This document shows positions 31,329 to 40,914 of a DNA stretch of 42,487 nucleotides, in pieces. The notes below the pieces were generated by a model. It searched no databases and was not told the DNA's origin. It saw only the letters and a list, made by a program, of their open reading frames with translations. Source of the stretch: Deltaproteobacteria bacterium (GTDB lineage Bacteria; Desulfobacterota; Dissulfuribacteria; Dissulfuribacterales; QOAL01); assembly GCA_026991135.1 (NCBI GenBank), contig JALXCD010000122.1, forward strand, positions 1 to 42,487, given 5' to 3'. A program made the position numbers and the translations under genes. Each line of letters begins with the position of its first letter. The first letter of the stretch is position 1.

Positions 31329-32619
31329 TTCTCAATATCTTGGATGGGTCCACCTTTGAGGCCTGCCTTGCAGGGTAGATGGTTGCAAGGACACAGATTA
31401 TGAGGGCACAGATGGCAATCATGGCCACATCTGACTTATAGAGCAATATAGGGATGGTGTCTGTGTAATAGACCTCCTTTGGGATCTTTATGAACTTATA
31501 CCTTTTTAAGAGCCAGCAAAGGCCGATTCCTCCGCTAACCCCCAAAAAGGTGCCCAAAAAGCCGATTATTGACCCATGAAGCATAAATATTCTGAGAATC
31601 AAGGCGTTTGTTGCGCCCATTGCCTTTAGGATGGCAATGTCTGATTTTTTCTCCATAACCATCATGGAAAGGGTGCTTATGATGTTAAAGGCGGCAACAA
31701 GGACAATGAGGGTAAGGACTACAAACATTGCAAACTTTTCAAGCTCCATGGCAGAAAATAGGTTCCTGCTCATCTGCTGCCAGTCCATTACCCAAAAGGG
31801 ATAGCCAAGGATCTCCATGATCTTTTTGGAGATTTGTGGGGCCATGTAGATATCAGAGACCTTTACCTCAAAGGCATGGATTTGATTTTTTAGGCCAAGA
31901 AGCCTCTGGGCGGCCTTAAGGGGCATAAAGGCAAGGGACATGTCGTATTCGTACATGCCAATGGACTGAACCCCTATGACCCTCACGGTCCGGATCCTTG
32001 GCATCATGCCAATTGGGGTGATGGTTCCGCTTGGAAGGACTATCCTTATGGAGTCTCCTGCACTAATTCCCAAAGTAAGGGCAAGCTCCTTTCCGATGAT
32101 TATTGGATAGATGTCTCCTCCCTTATATTCCTTAAAGGCGGAAATGCCACGGCCTGAAATGATCTTTCCAAAGGTTACCACCTTTTTAACACTTTCTGGA
32201 TCAACACCCCTTATGGCAACCCCGCTTACAGCACGTCCTGAGCTTAAAAGGGCCTGGATATAGACGATTGGCGTTGCGCATATGACCCTTGCCCCCTCCT
32301 CTCCATGCCTCAATCTTGAAAAAAGGCCGAAAATGGCACTTTTTGGAGGGATACTTACACCTTCTATCCTTTTCTTTATGGCCTCCACGTGGTCAAAGGG
32401 ACCTGTATAGCTTCTTACCAAAAGATGTGCGTTAATTCCAAGGATCTTTGTCCTTAGATGATTTTCAAAGCCTGCCATGACTGCAATGACAACAATCAGG
32501 GCCATGACTCCAAGGGCAACGCCACCTGTTGAGATGGCAGAAATAATGGAGATAAATTTGTGTTTCTTCTTGGCCCTTAGGTATCTAAGGGCCATGAAAA
32601 GCTCATACCTCAAGGGCAA
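31321..32619 (-). CDS. LolC/LolE-family lipoprotein-releasing ABC permease
   Basis: 432 aa; 'LRYLRAKKKHKFISIISAISTGGVALGVMALIVVIAVMAGFENHLRTKILG...'; C-terminal 'TIYPARQASKVDPSKILRNA'. Confidence 0.93.
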   Translation of the reverse strand: MPLRYELFMALRYLRAKKKHKFISIISAISTGGVALGVMALIVVIAVMAGFENHLRTKILGINAHLLVRSYTGPFDHVEAIKKRIEGVSIPPKSAIFGLFSRLRHGEEGARVICATPIVYIQALLSSGRAVSGVAIRGVDPESVKKVVTFGKIISGRGISAFKEYKGGDIYPIIIGKELALTLGISAGDSIRIVLPSGTITPIGMMPRIRTVRVIGVQSIGMYEYDMSLAFMPLKAAQRLLGLKNQIHAFEVKVSDIYMAPQISKKIMEILGYPFWVMDWQQMSRNLFSAMELEKFAMFVVLTLIVLVAAFNIISTLSMMVMEKKSDIAILKAMGATNALILRIFMLHGSIIGFLGTFLGVSGGIGLCWLLKRYKFIKIPKEVYYTDTIPILLYKSDVAMIAICALIICVLATIYPARQASKVDPSKILRNA

Positions 32620-34125
32620 CTATTCCTTCTTGGCTCTTGGTCTAAGCTGTGGAAAGAGTATCACATCCCTTATGGAAGGGGAGTCTGTTAAGAGCATCAC
32701 AAGTCTATCAACCCCGATTCCCTCTCCGGCAGCAGGGGGCATCCCAATCTCAAGGGCCCTCACATAATCATAATCCACCTCTGGAGGGATCTCCTCATCA
32801 TCTCCCCTTTTTGCAACCTGCTCTTCAAAGCGCCTTTTTTGATCCCTTGGATCATTGAGCTCTGAAAAGGCATTTGCAATCTCCCTTCCAGCAATGAAAA
32901 GCTCAAATCTATCTGTAACACTTGGATCTTCTTCGTTCCTTCTTGCAAGGGGGGATATGTCCGTTGGATATTTTGTGATAAAGGTGGGCTGGATGAGCTT
33001 TGGCTCAACCAGTAGATCAAATAGCTTTGTAAGATACTTTCCAAGAACAAGGTCCCTTTCCATCTCTGCACCAAGGCTCTTAAGCCTTTCCCTCAGGGCA
33101 TCTTTGTCTTTAAGCTCACTTTCAGGAACTCCGCCCACTTCCACCAGGGCCTCCTTGAGGGTAAATCTCTTCCAGGGCGGTGTAAGATCTATTTCATTTC
33201 CTTGATAAGTGAATTTGGTATCACCCTTTATATCCAGGGCCATCTGGGCAAAAAGCTCCTCAGTTCTTACCATGAGGTCCTCATAGGTTGCATAGGCCTC
33301 ATAGAATTCAAGCATGGTGAACTCGGGATTGTGCTGGATCGAGATCCCCTCGTTTCTAAAATTCCTGTTTAGCTCAAAGACCCTTTCAAAGCCTCCCACA
33401 AGGAGCCTTTTTAGATATAGCTCAGGTGCAATCCTAAGATAAAGATCAATTCCAAGGGCATTATGGTGGGTAACAAAGGGCCTTGCAGTGGCCCCTCCCA
33501 CAATTGGCTGCATCATTGGGGTTTCAACCTCCAAAAAGCCGTTTGAGGTAAAATACTGCCTCAGGATCTGGATGATCCTTGCCCTGGTCCTAAAGGTCTC
33601 TGAGACCTCCTTATTCATGATGAGGTCTTCATACCTTCTCCTGTATCGAAGCTCCTTATCCCTTATGCCATGATACTTTTCTGGAAGGGGCCTAAGGGAC
33701 TTTGTAACAAGCCTTATTGTATCTGCCTCAATGGTAAGCTCATTGGTCTTTGTGCGAAAAAGCCTCCCCTTAACCTCAACGATATCGCCAATATCAAACT
33801 TTTTAAAAATCTTATAGGCGTCCTGCCCTACCCTGTCCCTCATTATGTGTATCTGGATAGAGCCTGATTCATCCTTTAGTGTGAAAAAGGCTGCCTTTCC
33901 AAAACGTCTTAAGGCCATGATGCGGCCTGCCACCCTAAAGGTATCCGTGACCTTTTCGAGGGCCTCATTGTCATAGTCCCTATAGACCTCCTTTATTGCC
34001 CCTGCCTTTTCAGGAGGCCTTATGTCATTTGGAAAAAGATTTATTCCAAGCCTTTCAAGTTCCTCTGCCTTTTGAAGGCGCTGTTTTAGCACCTGACTTT
34101 TTTGCATTTCATCACTCAAGGCCAA
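32620..34125 (-). CDS. lysS: Lysyl-tRNA synthetase (class II)
   Basis: 501 aa; 'VAGRIMALRRFGKAAFFTLKDESGSIQIH', 'GFLEVETPMMQPIVGGATARPF', 'FRNEGISIQHNPEFTMLEFYEAYATYEDLM', 'GMPPAAGEGIGVDRLVMLLTDSPSIRDVILFPQLRP'. Confidence 0.97.
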   Translation of the reverse strand: MALSDEMQKSQVLKQRLQKAEELERLGINLFPNDIRPPEKAGAIKEVYRDYDNEALEKVTDTFRVAGRIMALRRFGKAAFFTLKDESGSIQIHIMRDRVGQDAYKIFKKFDIGDIVEVKGRLFRTKTNELTIEADTIRLVTKSLRPLPEKYHGIRDKELRYRRRYEDLIMNKEVSETFRTRARIIQILRQYFTSNGFLEVETPMMQPIVGGATARPFVTHHNALGIDLYLRIAPELYLKRLLVGGFERVFELNRNFRNEGISIQHNPEFTMLEFYEAYATYEDLMVRTEELFAQMALDIKGDTKFTYQGNEIDLTPPWKRFTLKEALVEVGGVPESELKDKDALRERLKSLGAEMERDLVLGKYLTKLFDLLVEPKLIQPTFITKYPTDISPLARRNEEDPSVTDRFELFIAGREIANAFSELNDPRDQKRRFEEQVAKRGDDEEIPPEVDYDYVRALEIGMPPAAGEGIGVDRLVMLLTDSPSIRDVILFPQLRPRAKKE

Positions 34126-34165
34126 AACTCCTTTTCACTATCTTTAAAATGCTGACAGAAAGCAA

Positions 34166-34194
34166 TTCTTAGTTTACTCTCCATCTAGAGTCAA
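34166..34194 (-). promoter_or_regulatory. Candidate lysS-operon promoter (TTGACT-17-TAAGAA)
   Basis: Good -35, 17-nt spacer, -10 only 3/6; in the divergent lysS/VanZ gap. Confidence 0.35.
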
Positions 34195-34211
34195 GGACAC
34201 AATGGCTTATT

Positions 34212-34640
34212 ATGAAAAAGCTTTTTAATATCCTTAGTGAAAAGAGTCATAAATTGCTTATTTTCTGGATGACAATCATTTTTATAGGTTCCTCTATACC
34301 TGGTGAGGATATACCAGGAGATTTACCCCCTGACTATATCTTGCATTTTTTGGAATATGCACTCCTCGGATTTTTTTCTTATCTTTGGGTTTCAAGTAAG
34401 ATATTTACAACAAACAAGGTCAAGGCACTTTTCTTTAGCTTTTTGATCCCTTCTATTTTCGGAATATTTGATGAATTCTACCAGGGATTTATCCCCGGAC
34501 GATTTAAGGATCCACGGGATTGGCTAACAGATACCCTTGGAGGCCTTTTTGGAGCAATCCTTTGTATGCTCATTTTTTACTATTTTTATGAGAAAAATGG
34601 AAAGACAAAGGCATATCAGGGAAATATTAAAAGATCTTAG
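34212..34640 (+). CDS. VanZ-like family membrane protein
   Basis: 142 aa; 'HKLLIFWMTIIFIGSSIPGEDIPGDLPPDYILHFLEYALLGFFSYLW...FGIFDEFYQGFIPGRFKDPRDWLTDTLGGLFGAIL'. Confidence 0.9.
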   Translation: MKKLFNILSEKSHKLLIFWMTIIFIGSSIPGEDIPGDLPPDYILHFLEYALLGFFSYLWVSSKIFTTNKVKALFFSFLIPSIFGIFDEFYQGFIPGRFKDPRDWLTDTLGGLFGAILCMLIFYYFYEKNGKTKAYQGNIKRS

Positions 34641-35358
34641 GAATATCATTTCCCATTCCAGGGATATAGGAGTAAAATATTACTATAAAAACGATCTTTC
34701 TAAGGTGGCTGAAATAATTTCTTTGGTTAAGGCAAAAAGAGCTGAAAAAAAAGCCTATTCTGAAAATTTGTCAAATATTAAAGAGCTTTCTTCCCTTTTT
34801 GAACTGGTAAGGTCCTGTACCCTTTGCAAACTTGCAAATGGCAGAAAAAATGTGGTCTTTGGAGAAGGAGATCCAAACTCTATTTTAATGTTGATTGGAG
34901 AGGCCCCTGGACGCGAAGAAGACATTACTGGAAGGCCCTTTGTTGGAAAATCTGGCGAGCTTCTTACAAAAATGCTTAGGGCAATAAATATTGAAAGGAG
35001 CGAGGTCTTTATTACAAGCGTTATTAAATGCAGACCCCCTTCCAACAGGACCCCAAAGGCCCAGGAGATTGACTCTTGTCTTCCATATCTTTTAAAGCAG
35101 ATTGAGCTTATTGATCCAAGGCTTATACTCTGTCTTGGCTCCATTTCCTCAAAGACCCTTTTAGGAAAAGAGGAACCCCTTTCTAGGCTAAGGGGCAAGT
35201 TTTTCGACCTAAATGGAAGAAAGGTCATTTGCACATACCACCCTGCCTATCTTTTAAGGTTTGGCGGGGCCAAACAAATAGGCCTTAAAAAAGAGGCATG
35301 GCATGACCTTCAAATGTTACAAAGGGAATACGAAAGGATTAAAAGAAAGCGGGATTAA
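34588..35358 (+). CDS. Type-4 (4Fe-4S) uracil-DNA glycosylase; start uncertain
   Basis: ORF open from 34537; 'RSCTLCKLANGRKNVVFGEGDPNSILMLIGEAPGREEDITGRPFVGKSGELLTKML...VIKCRPPSNRTPKAQEIDSCLPYL...TYHPAYLLR'. Confidence 0.9.
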   Translation: MRKMERQRHIREILKDLRNIISHSRDIGVKYYYKNDLSKVAEIISLVKAKRAEKKAYSENLSNIKELSSLFELVRSCTLCKLANGRKNVVFGEGDPNSILMLIGEAPGREEDITGRPFVGKSGELLTKMLRAINIERSEVFITSVIKCRPPSNRTPKAQEIDSCLPYLLKQIELIDPRLILCLGSISSKTLLGKEEPLSRLRGKFFDLNGRKVICTYHPAYLLRFGGAKQIGLKKEAWHDLQMLQREYERIKRKRD

Positions 35359-36685
35359 AATATTATCCTTTTTCCTTGTTTTGCTTTTTCTAAGCCCTTG
35401 GTTATCTTATTCCAAACAAGCTGAAGAAAAAGAAGACATTGAAATCCTCACTGGGCCTGTTTTTGAAATCAAGATTGATTTTGCCATAAGCCCTGCAAGC
35501 CTTGAAATTTTAAGGCACGGTCTTAGTGAGGCAAAAAGGGGCCATGCAAGCCTTTTTATCATCCTTCTTGACACTCCTGGGGGGCTTGTCACAAGTCTTA
35601 GGAAAATGGTTCAAGAGGTCATGAGCGCCCCTTTCCCTGTCTGTGTCTTTGTCTATCCTCCAGGGGCACAGGCTGCCTCTGCTGGGGCACTTCTTACTAT
35701 GTCCGCAGATATTGCCGCAATGGCCCCTGGCACAAATATAGGTGCGGCACATCCTGTGGGTTTAACCGGGGATATGGCTGAAAATGGTACAATGGCCAAA
35801 AAGATGGAAAATGACCTTGCGGCCCTTGCAATAGGCATTGCCAAAAGGCGGGGAAGAAATGCCAAGTGGGCAGAAGATGCAGTAAGAAAAAGTGTTTCGA
35901 TTTCTACACAAATGGCCCTTAAATTGGGAGTAATAGACCTTATTGCAAGGGATGTCCCAGAGCTTTTGAAAAGGCTTAGGGGCAAAAGAATCACGCTTTT
36001 AAGTGGAAAACAGGTGGAAATTTCACCAAAAGGCATTTTTGTAAAAAGGGTTAAGCCAACTCTAAGGGAAAAGATATTAAAAATCATTTCTGATCCAAAT
36101 ATCGCCTATATCCTCATGATGATCGGACTTGTGGGCCTTTATTTTGAGCTTGCCCATCCAGGGGTAATCCTTCCTGGCACTGTAGGCGCCATAAGTCTTA
36201 TGCTCGCCCTTTATGCCCTTCATACCCTTTCTGCAAATATTACTGGTATTCTATTGATCCTTTTTGCCTTTGTGCTTTTTGTATTAGAGCTTTTTATAAC
36301 AAGCCACGGAGTTCTTGCCATATCAGGGGCAGTGTCCCTTGCCATTGGCTCATTGATGCTTTTCGAAAATGCATCTGGAATCTTTATTTCAGCTAGAGTC
36401 CTTTGGCCCACTATTGTTTTTGTCCTTGCCTTTTTCCTAACAATTGCCCTTCTTGCTGCCCGAGCCATATTTTCCAAGCCAAAAACAGGCCTTGAAGGTC
36501 TTGTTGGTAAAAGAGGGGAGGTAAAAAAGAAAATCTCTAGAAATGAATATCTGGTATTTGTCCACGGGGAGCTATGGAGGGCAAGGTCCAAAATACCTTT
36601 AAGACCCAAGGATGAAGTCAAGGTGACAGAGATAGAGGGACTTAGGCTTAAGGTCAAACCAATAAAAAAATCCGAGGAGGAATAG
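35303..36685 (+). CDS. nfeD: NfeD-family membrane-bound ClpP-class serine protease (full-length NfeD1b type)
   Basis: 460 aa; '[64 protein letters not shown]', TM block, C-terminal OB domain '[16 protein letters not shown]...[28 protein letters not shown]'. Confidence 0.92.
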   Translation: MTFKCYKGNTKGLKESGIKILSFFLVLLFLSPWLSYSKQAEEKEDIEILTGPVFEIKIDFAISPASLEILRHGLSEAKRGHASLFIILLDTPGGLVTSLRKMVQEVMSAPFPVCVFVYPPGAQAASAGALLTMSADIAAMAPGTNIGAAHPVGLTGDMAENGTMAKKMENDLAALAIGIAKRRGRNAKWAEDAVRKSVSISTQMALKLGVIDLIARDVPELLKRLRGKRITLLSGKQVEISPKGIFVKRVKPTLREKILKIISDPNIAYILMMIGLVGLYFELAHPGVILPGTVGAISLMLALYALHTLSANITGILLILFAFVLFVLELFITSHGVLAISGAVSLAIGSLMLFENASGIFISARVLWPTIVFVLAFFLTIALLAARAIFSKPKTGLEGLVGKRGEVKKKISRNEYLVFVHGELWRARSKIPLRPKDEVKVTEIEGLRLKVKPIKKSEEE

Positions 36686-36687
36686 CC

Positions 36688-37434
36688 ATGCCTATTTTAA
36701 TGATACTTTTTGTCTTTTTTACCATCTTATTCTTTGCAACTGCAATAAGGGTATTAAACGAATATGAAAGGGGTGTGATATTCCGGCTTGGAAGGGTTAT
36801 AAAGGCAAAGGGACCAGGGCTTATTATCCTCATTCCAATTATTGATAAAATGAAAAAGGTGGATCTTAGAACTGTGACCTTGGATGTTCCTCCCCAGGAC
36901 ATAATCACTAAGGACAATGTTTCAGTAAAGGTGAGTGCAGTTGTATATTTTAGGGTCCTTGAACCAACTAAGGCAGTCATCGAGGTTGAAAACTATCTTT
37001 TTGCCACCTCTCAGCTTGCCCAAACGACCTTAAGGAGTGTGTGTGGCCAGGAAGAGCTCGATAGCCTCCTTTCCCAAAGGGAACGCATAAATGACAAGAT
37101 CCAAACCATCCTTGATCAAGATACAGAGCCATGGGGTGTTAAGGTTAGTAAGGTTGAGGTCAAGGAGATTGACCTACCTGATGAAATGAAAAGGGCAATG
37201 GCGAAACAGGCAGAGGCAGAACGGGAAAGAAGATCCAAGATCATAAATGCAGAAGGAGAATATCAGGCTGCCCAAAAACTTTCAGAAGCAGCAGAGATAA
37301 TAGGGAAGGTGCCGGCAGCCCTTCAGCTAAGATATCTTCAAACACTAAGGGAGGTGTCCCAAGAAAACAGTTCAACAATCCTTTTTCCAATTCCGATAGA
37401 CTTATTAAAGCCCTTTTATGAAAAGGACGCTTAA
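36688..37434 (+). CDS. Slipin/stomatin (SPFH/Band 7) family protein
   Basis: 248 aa; '[68 protein letters not shown]...[37 protein letters not shown]'. Confidence 0.96.
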   Translation: MPILMILFVFFTILFFATAIRVLNEYERGVIFRLGRVIKAKGPGLIILIPIIDKMKKVDLRTVTLDVPPQDIITKDNVSVKVSAVVYFRVLEPTKAVIEVENYLFATSQLAQTTLRSVCGQEELDSLLSQRERINDKIQTILDQDTEPWGVKVSKVEVKEIDLPDEMKRAMAKQAEAERERRSKIINAEGEYQAAQKLSEAAEIIGKVPAALQLRYLQTLREVSQENSSTILFPIPIDLLKPFYEKDA

Positions 37435-37474
37435 AAAAAGAAAAGTTTGCTAATTTTTATATTGAGGAAATCCC

Positions 37475-38323
37475 ATGTTAATGCATACCCCAGAAAGGCA
37501 ATTGATTCCAATTAACTGGCAAAGTGCAGATTTACCATCCATGCCTACCATTGCTCGAAGGCTCATCGAGATGCTCTGTGAAGTAGAAAAGGAGACAGAA
37601 GAACTTTGTGAGCTTATTTCACAAGACCCTGCACTTACTGCCAAACTCTTACAAATTGCAAACAGTGCCCTTTATTCTCTGAGCTCAGAAGTAACTTCAA
37701 TAAAACATGCAGTGGTACTTTTGGGTCAGGATGAGGTAATCCAGCTTGCTGTAAGTACCCTTTTGGCAAAGCGTTTTTTGACGGTCCCAAAGGAACTTAA
37801 GGGCCATGCAGAAAGGCTCTGGAAACATTGTTTAGCAACTGCCTATATTGCCAAGGATTTCGGCTCTGACATTGAAGAGCCTGATCTTTATACCTTGGGA
37901 ATATTACATGACATTGGCTGGCTTATAATGATGTCCCAGGCACCCAGTCTTTTTTTGACAATGATTCAAGAAAGGCCCAAGAGCCTAAAAAGTCTTGAAG
38001 AAGACTGGGGTATTGACCATCAATACTGGGGTGCAAAACTTTTAGAGAAATGGGACCTTCCTGAGCCCTTTCAAGTAACTGCACTAAGGCATCACCATCC
38101 AGAAATTGAACTATCCCCACCAAAGTATCTACTCATATTGACGCTTTCTAACTTTCTTGCAAATCACATGAAAAATAATCTGTGGTCCTTTGAGGAAGAT
38201 GAGATACCACAAAATGTTCTAAGTGGATTGGACCTTGACCAAGATGCCTTTAATGAAATGATTGAATGGGCAAATTCAAAAAAGGATGATGTAGAACTTC
38301 AGTATCAATTGACAAGGGCTTAA
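37475..38323 (+). CDS. HDOD-domain protein
   Basis: 282 aa; 'LPSMPTIARRLIEMLCEVEKETEELCELISQDPALTAKLLQIANSALYSLSSEVTSIKHAVVLLGQDEVIQLAVSTLL' plus 'LYTLGILHDIGWLIM'. Confidence 0.93.
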   Translation: MLMHTPERQLIPINWQSADLPSMPTIARRLIEMLCEVEKETEELCELISQDPALTAKLLQIANSALYSLSSEVTSIKHAVVLLGQDEVIQLAVSTLLAKRFLTVPKELKGHAERLWKHCLATAYIAKDFGSDIEEPDLYTLGILHDIGWLIMMSQAPSLFLTMIQERPKSLKSLEEDWGIDHQYWGAKLLEKWDLPEPFQVTALRHHHPEIELSPPKYLLILTLSNFLANHMKNNLWSFEEDEIPQNVLSGLDLDQDAFNEMIEWANSKKDDVELQYQLTRA

Positions 38324-38324
38324 C

Positions 38325-38804
38325 CTATCCCCTTTTTAAACTTGTAATTGCGTAACATGCTATTCCCTGGCTGGTTCCACAAAATCCAAGCCCTTCAGTG
38401 GTTGTGGCCTTAACATTAATTCTCTCCCTTTTTAGATTAATGGCCTTTGAAATATTTTCTACCATCTTAGGAATAAAAGGAGAAAGTTTAGGTTTCTGAC
38501 AAACAATAGTGGAATCAATATTGATAATTTCTAGACCCCTTTCCTTAAGCTTCTTATCCACCTCTTTTAACAAAAAAAGGCTTGAAACGTCCTTAAAGCG
38601 TCTATCCGTATCTGGAAAATGTTTTCCAATATCTCCAAGACCTCCAGCCCCTAAAAGGGCATCACAGATGGCATGAAGAAGGCAGTCTGCATCTGAATGC
38701 CCAAGAAGGCCAAGTTCGTATTCTATCTCCACCCCCCCCAGAACAAGGCGTCTTTCAGGGACCAGCCTGTGAACATCATATCCAAAGCCAACTCTTAATT
38801 CCAT
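38325..38804 (-). CDS. ispF: 2-C-methyl-D-erythritol 2,4-cyclodiphosphate synthase
   Basis: 159 aa; 'RVGFGYDVHRLVPERRLVLGGVEIEYELGLLGHSDADCLLHAICDALLGAGGLGDIGKHFPDTD', 'VKATTTEGLGFCGTSQGIACYAI'. Confidence 0.97.
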   Translation of the reverse strand: MELRVGFGYDVHRLVPERRLVLGGVEIEYELGLLGHSDADCLLHAICDALLGAGGLGDIGKHFPDTDRRFKDVSSLFLLKEVDKKLKERGLEIINIDSTIVCQKPKLSPFIPKMVENISKAINLKRERINVKATTTEGLGFCGTSQGIACYAITSLKRG

Positions 38805-38806
38805 AT

Positions 38807-39508
38807 TTACCCATTAAGCTTATCTTTAATGTAACCTGAAATGGCACGCGCCATGATTAGATCTTCCTTTGTAGTGATCTTGAAATTAAAGGACGATCCA
38901 AAATGGACTGCCACATTGATACCTGCAAATTCCAGAAGGCTTGCCTCATCTGTTGCAACAAAACCAGTCTCTTTAGCCTTTTGATAGGCCATAAAAAGGT
39001 CCTTTTTCTTACAAACCTGAGGAGTAAGTGCAGCTACAAGTTTTGATCTATCAATTGTTTTTGTGATAATCCCATCTTCCACCTGCTTTATAGTATCTAT
39101 GACCTTTTTCCCCAAAATAGCTGCCCCAAGCTCTCTTGCCATAAGGCAAAGTGCATCTATCTCATAGGGAGACACAAAGGGCCTTGCAGCATCATGGACA
39201 GCAATCCATTCCATTTGGGAAGATGCGGACAAAAGTCCATTTTTCACAGATTCTTGCCTGGTGGCCCCCCCAGGCACAACCTTAAAAGGAAGCCTCTGAC
39301 CTATTGCTTTTTTTGCATATTGTTCAACTTCCTTTAGATAATCCAATGGTGCAACAACTACTATTTCACTGATCTCATTTGCCCTTGAAAAGGCCTCAAG
39401 GCTCCATGCAATTATTGGTTTTCCATCAAGGTCAAGAAACTGCTTTGGTATCTCGTCTCCAAGCCTTGTTCCTGAACCTCCTGCTGCTATAATTGCTGTA
39501 ACCAACAT
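38807..39508 (-). CDS. ispD: 2-C-methyl-D-erythritol 4-phosphate cytidylyltransferase
   Basis: 233 aa; 'AIIAAGGSGTRLGDEIPKQFLDLDGKPIIAWSLEAF', 'VHDAARPFVSP', 'TPQVCKKKDLFMAY', 'ATDEASLLEFAGINV'. Confidence 0.97.
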   Translation of the reverse strand: MLVTAIIAAGGSGTRLGDEIPKQFLDLDGKPIIAWSLEAFSRANEISEIVVVAPLDYLKEVEQYAKKAIGQRLPFKVVPGGATRQESVKNGLLSASSQMEWIAVHDAARPFVSPYEIDALCLMARELGAAILGKKVIDTIKQVEDGIITKTIDRSKLVAALTPQVCKKKDLFMAYQKAKETGFVATDEASLLEFAGINVAVHFGSSFNFKITTKEDLIMARAISGYIKDKLNG

Positions 39509-39513
39509 AACTT

Positions 39514-40914
39514 TTAGACAAAAACTTTCTCTGGATTTAAAATGTTTTTGGGATCAAACACCTTTTTTATCCCCTTTTCAATATCCATAACTCTCTTTCC
39601 TAACTCAATGTCAATAAAGGGCATCTTTAAAAGGCCAATTCCGTGTTCACCTGAAATGGTTCCACCAAGAGAAACCGCCCTTTGCATAAGTTCTCTTATT
39701 ACTTCATTAAGCTCTTTTTTTAAATCCTCCTTGTTGAACAGAAGATTTACGTGCAAATTCCCGTCCCCTATATGTCCGAAGATAAAAAAGTTGATGCCAC
39801 TATCCCTTTCAAGCTCCTTTAAAAAATTCAAAAAATTTGAGATCTCCTTTCTTGGAAGACAAACATCTTCACTTATCTTTTTTGAAAATCCTAGCCTTTT
39901 TAGATAAGGAGAAACACTTCTTCTTACCTTCCAAAGAAGCCGTCGTTCCCTTTCATCCCTTGCCAACAGCACCCTCCCCCCATTCTTTTTAAGCACTTCT
40001 TCAGTCTTTTTACCTAAAAGAAAAAGAGATTCCCTATCACCATCAAGCTCAACAAGCAAAAAGACCCTGTCTTGATCTAAGACCTCAATGGGCAATTCAC
40101 CTGATACAAGTTTCAGGGTCTTTTCATCTAGGAATTCTGCACACCTTGGGAGTATCCCTGACAAAAAAAGGCCAGTTATTGCATTAATTGCATCTTCCAT
40201 CCGAGGGAAAAGTCCACATATAGTTACTATGCCTTCTGGTCTCGGAATAAGCCTTAAAATCACCTTTGTCACGATGCCAAGGGTCCCTTCAGAGCCTACA
40301 AAAAGCCTTGTAAGATCATATCCCACCACACCCTTTGAGGTCTCGGTTCCAGTTTTTATGATGGTCCCATCTGGTAAACAGACCTCAAGGCCCTTAACAT
40401 AGTCCTTTGTAACGCCATATTTTATGGCCCTTGCACCCCCTGCACCTGTGTTCACATTTCCACCAATGGTACAAAAATTAAGGCTTGCAGGATCTGGCGG
40501 GTAAAAGAGATTAAACCTTTTGGCCTCTTCATCAATCTTTGCTGTAATAACTCCTGGCTCACAAACAGCAGTAAGCTCAACCGGGTCTATTGAAAGAATA
40601 CGGTTCATCCTGGCAAATGAAATGCAAAGCCCGCCCTTTACCGGAACAGAAGCGCCTGTGGTGCCTGAGCCTGCACCTCTGGGGGTTACTGGCATTTCCC
40701 ATCTATTGCAAAGCTTAAGAATTGCGCTTACTTCATTAACCGTTTTTGGAAGGGCAACAAAGTCAGGAGTGGCTTCAAGCCCACTTGCATCTATACCATA
40801 ACAGGCAGTGTCAACCGGGGAGGTAAGGAGATTTTCTTCTCCCAATATGGCAATTAGTTCCCTGGCCCTGGCCTTTTTTTCACGTTGGCTTTTGTCAAAA
40901 AGGCCTATTGCCAC
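39514..40914 (-). CDS. FAD-binding oxidase (GlcD/D-lactate dehydrogenase family)
   Basis: 466 aa; 'VTPRGAGSGTTGASVPVKGGLCISFARMNRIL', 'NFCTIGGNVNTGAGGARAIKYGVTKDYV', 'FGHIGDGNLHVNLLF', 'GGTISGEHGIGLLKM'. Confidence 0.94.
   Translation of the reverse strand: MAIGLFDKSQREKKARARELIAILGEENLLTSPVDTACYGIDASGLEATPDFVALPKTVNEVSAILKLCNRWEMPVTPRGAGSGTTGASVPVKGGLCISFARMNRILSIDPVELTAVCEPGVITAKIDEEAKRFNLFYPPDPASLNFCTIGGNVNTGAGGARAIKYGVTKDYVKGLEVCLPDGTIIKTGTETSKGVVGYDLTRLFVGSEGTLGIVTKVILRLIPRPEGIVTICGLFPRMEDAINAITGLFLSGILPRCAEFLDEKTLKLVSGELPIEVLDQDRVFLLVELDGDRESLFLLGKKTEEVLKKNGGRVLLARDERERRLLWKVRRSVSPYLKRLGFSKKISEDVCLPRKEISNFLNFLKELERDSGINFFIFGHIGDGNLHVNLLFNKEDLKKELNEVIRELMQRAVSLGGTISGEHGIGLLKMPFIDIELGKRVMDIEKGIKKVFDPKNILNPEKVFV

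Noticed and set aside
34212-34640. VanZ as a glycopeptide-resistance gene
   Set aside because: VanZ-like domains are widespread and no van cluster is present.
34755-35234. 159-aa minus-strand ORF opposite the UDG
   Set aside because: Antisense shadow of a conserved gene.
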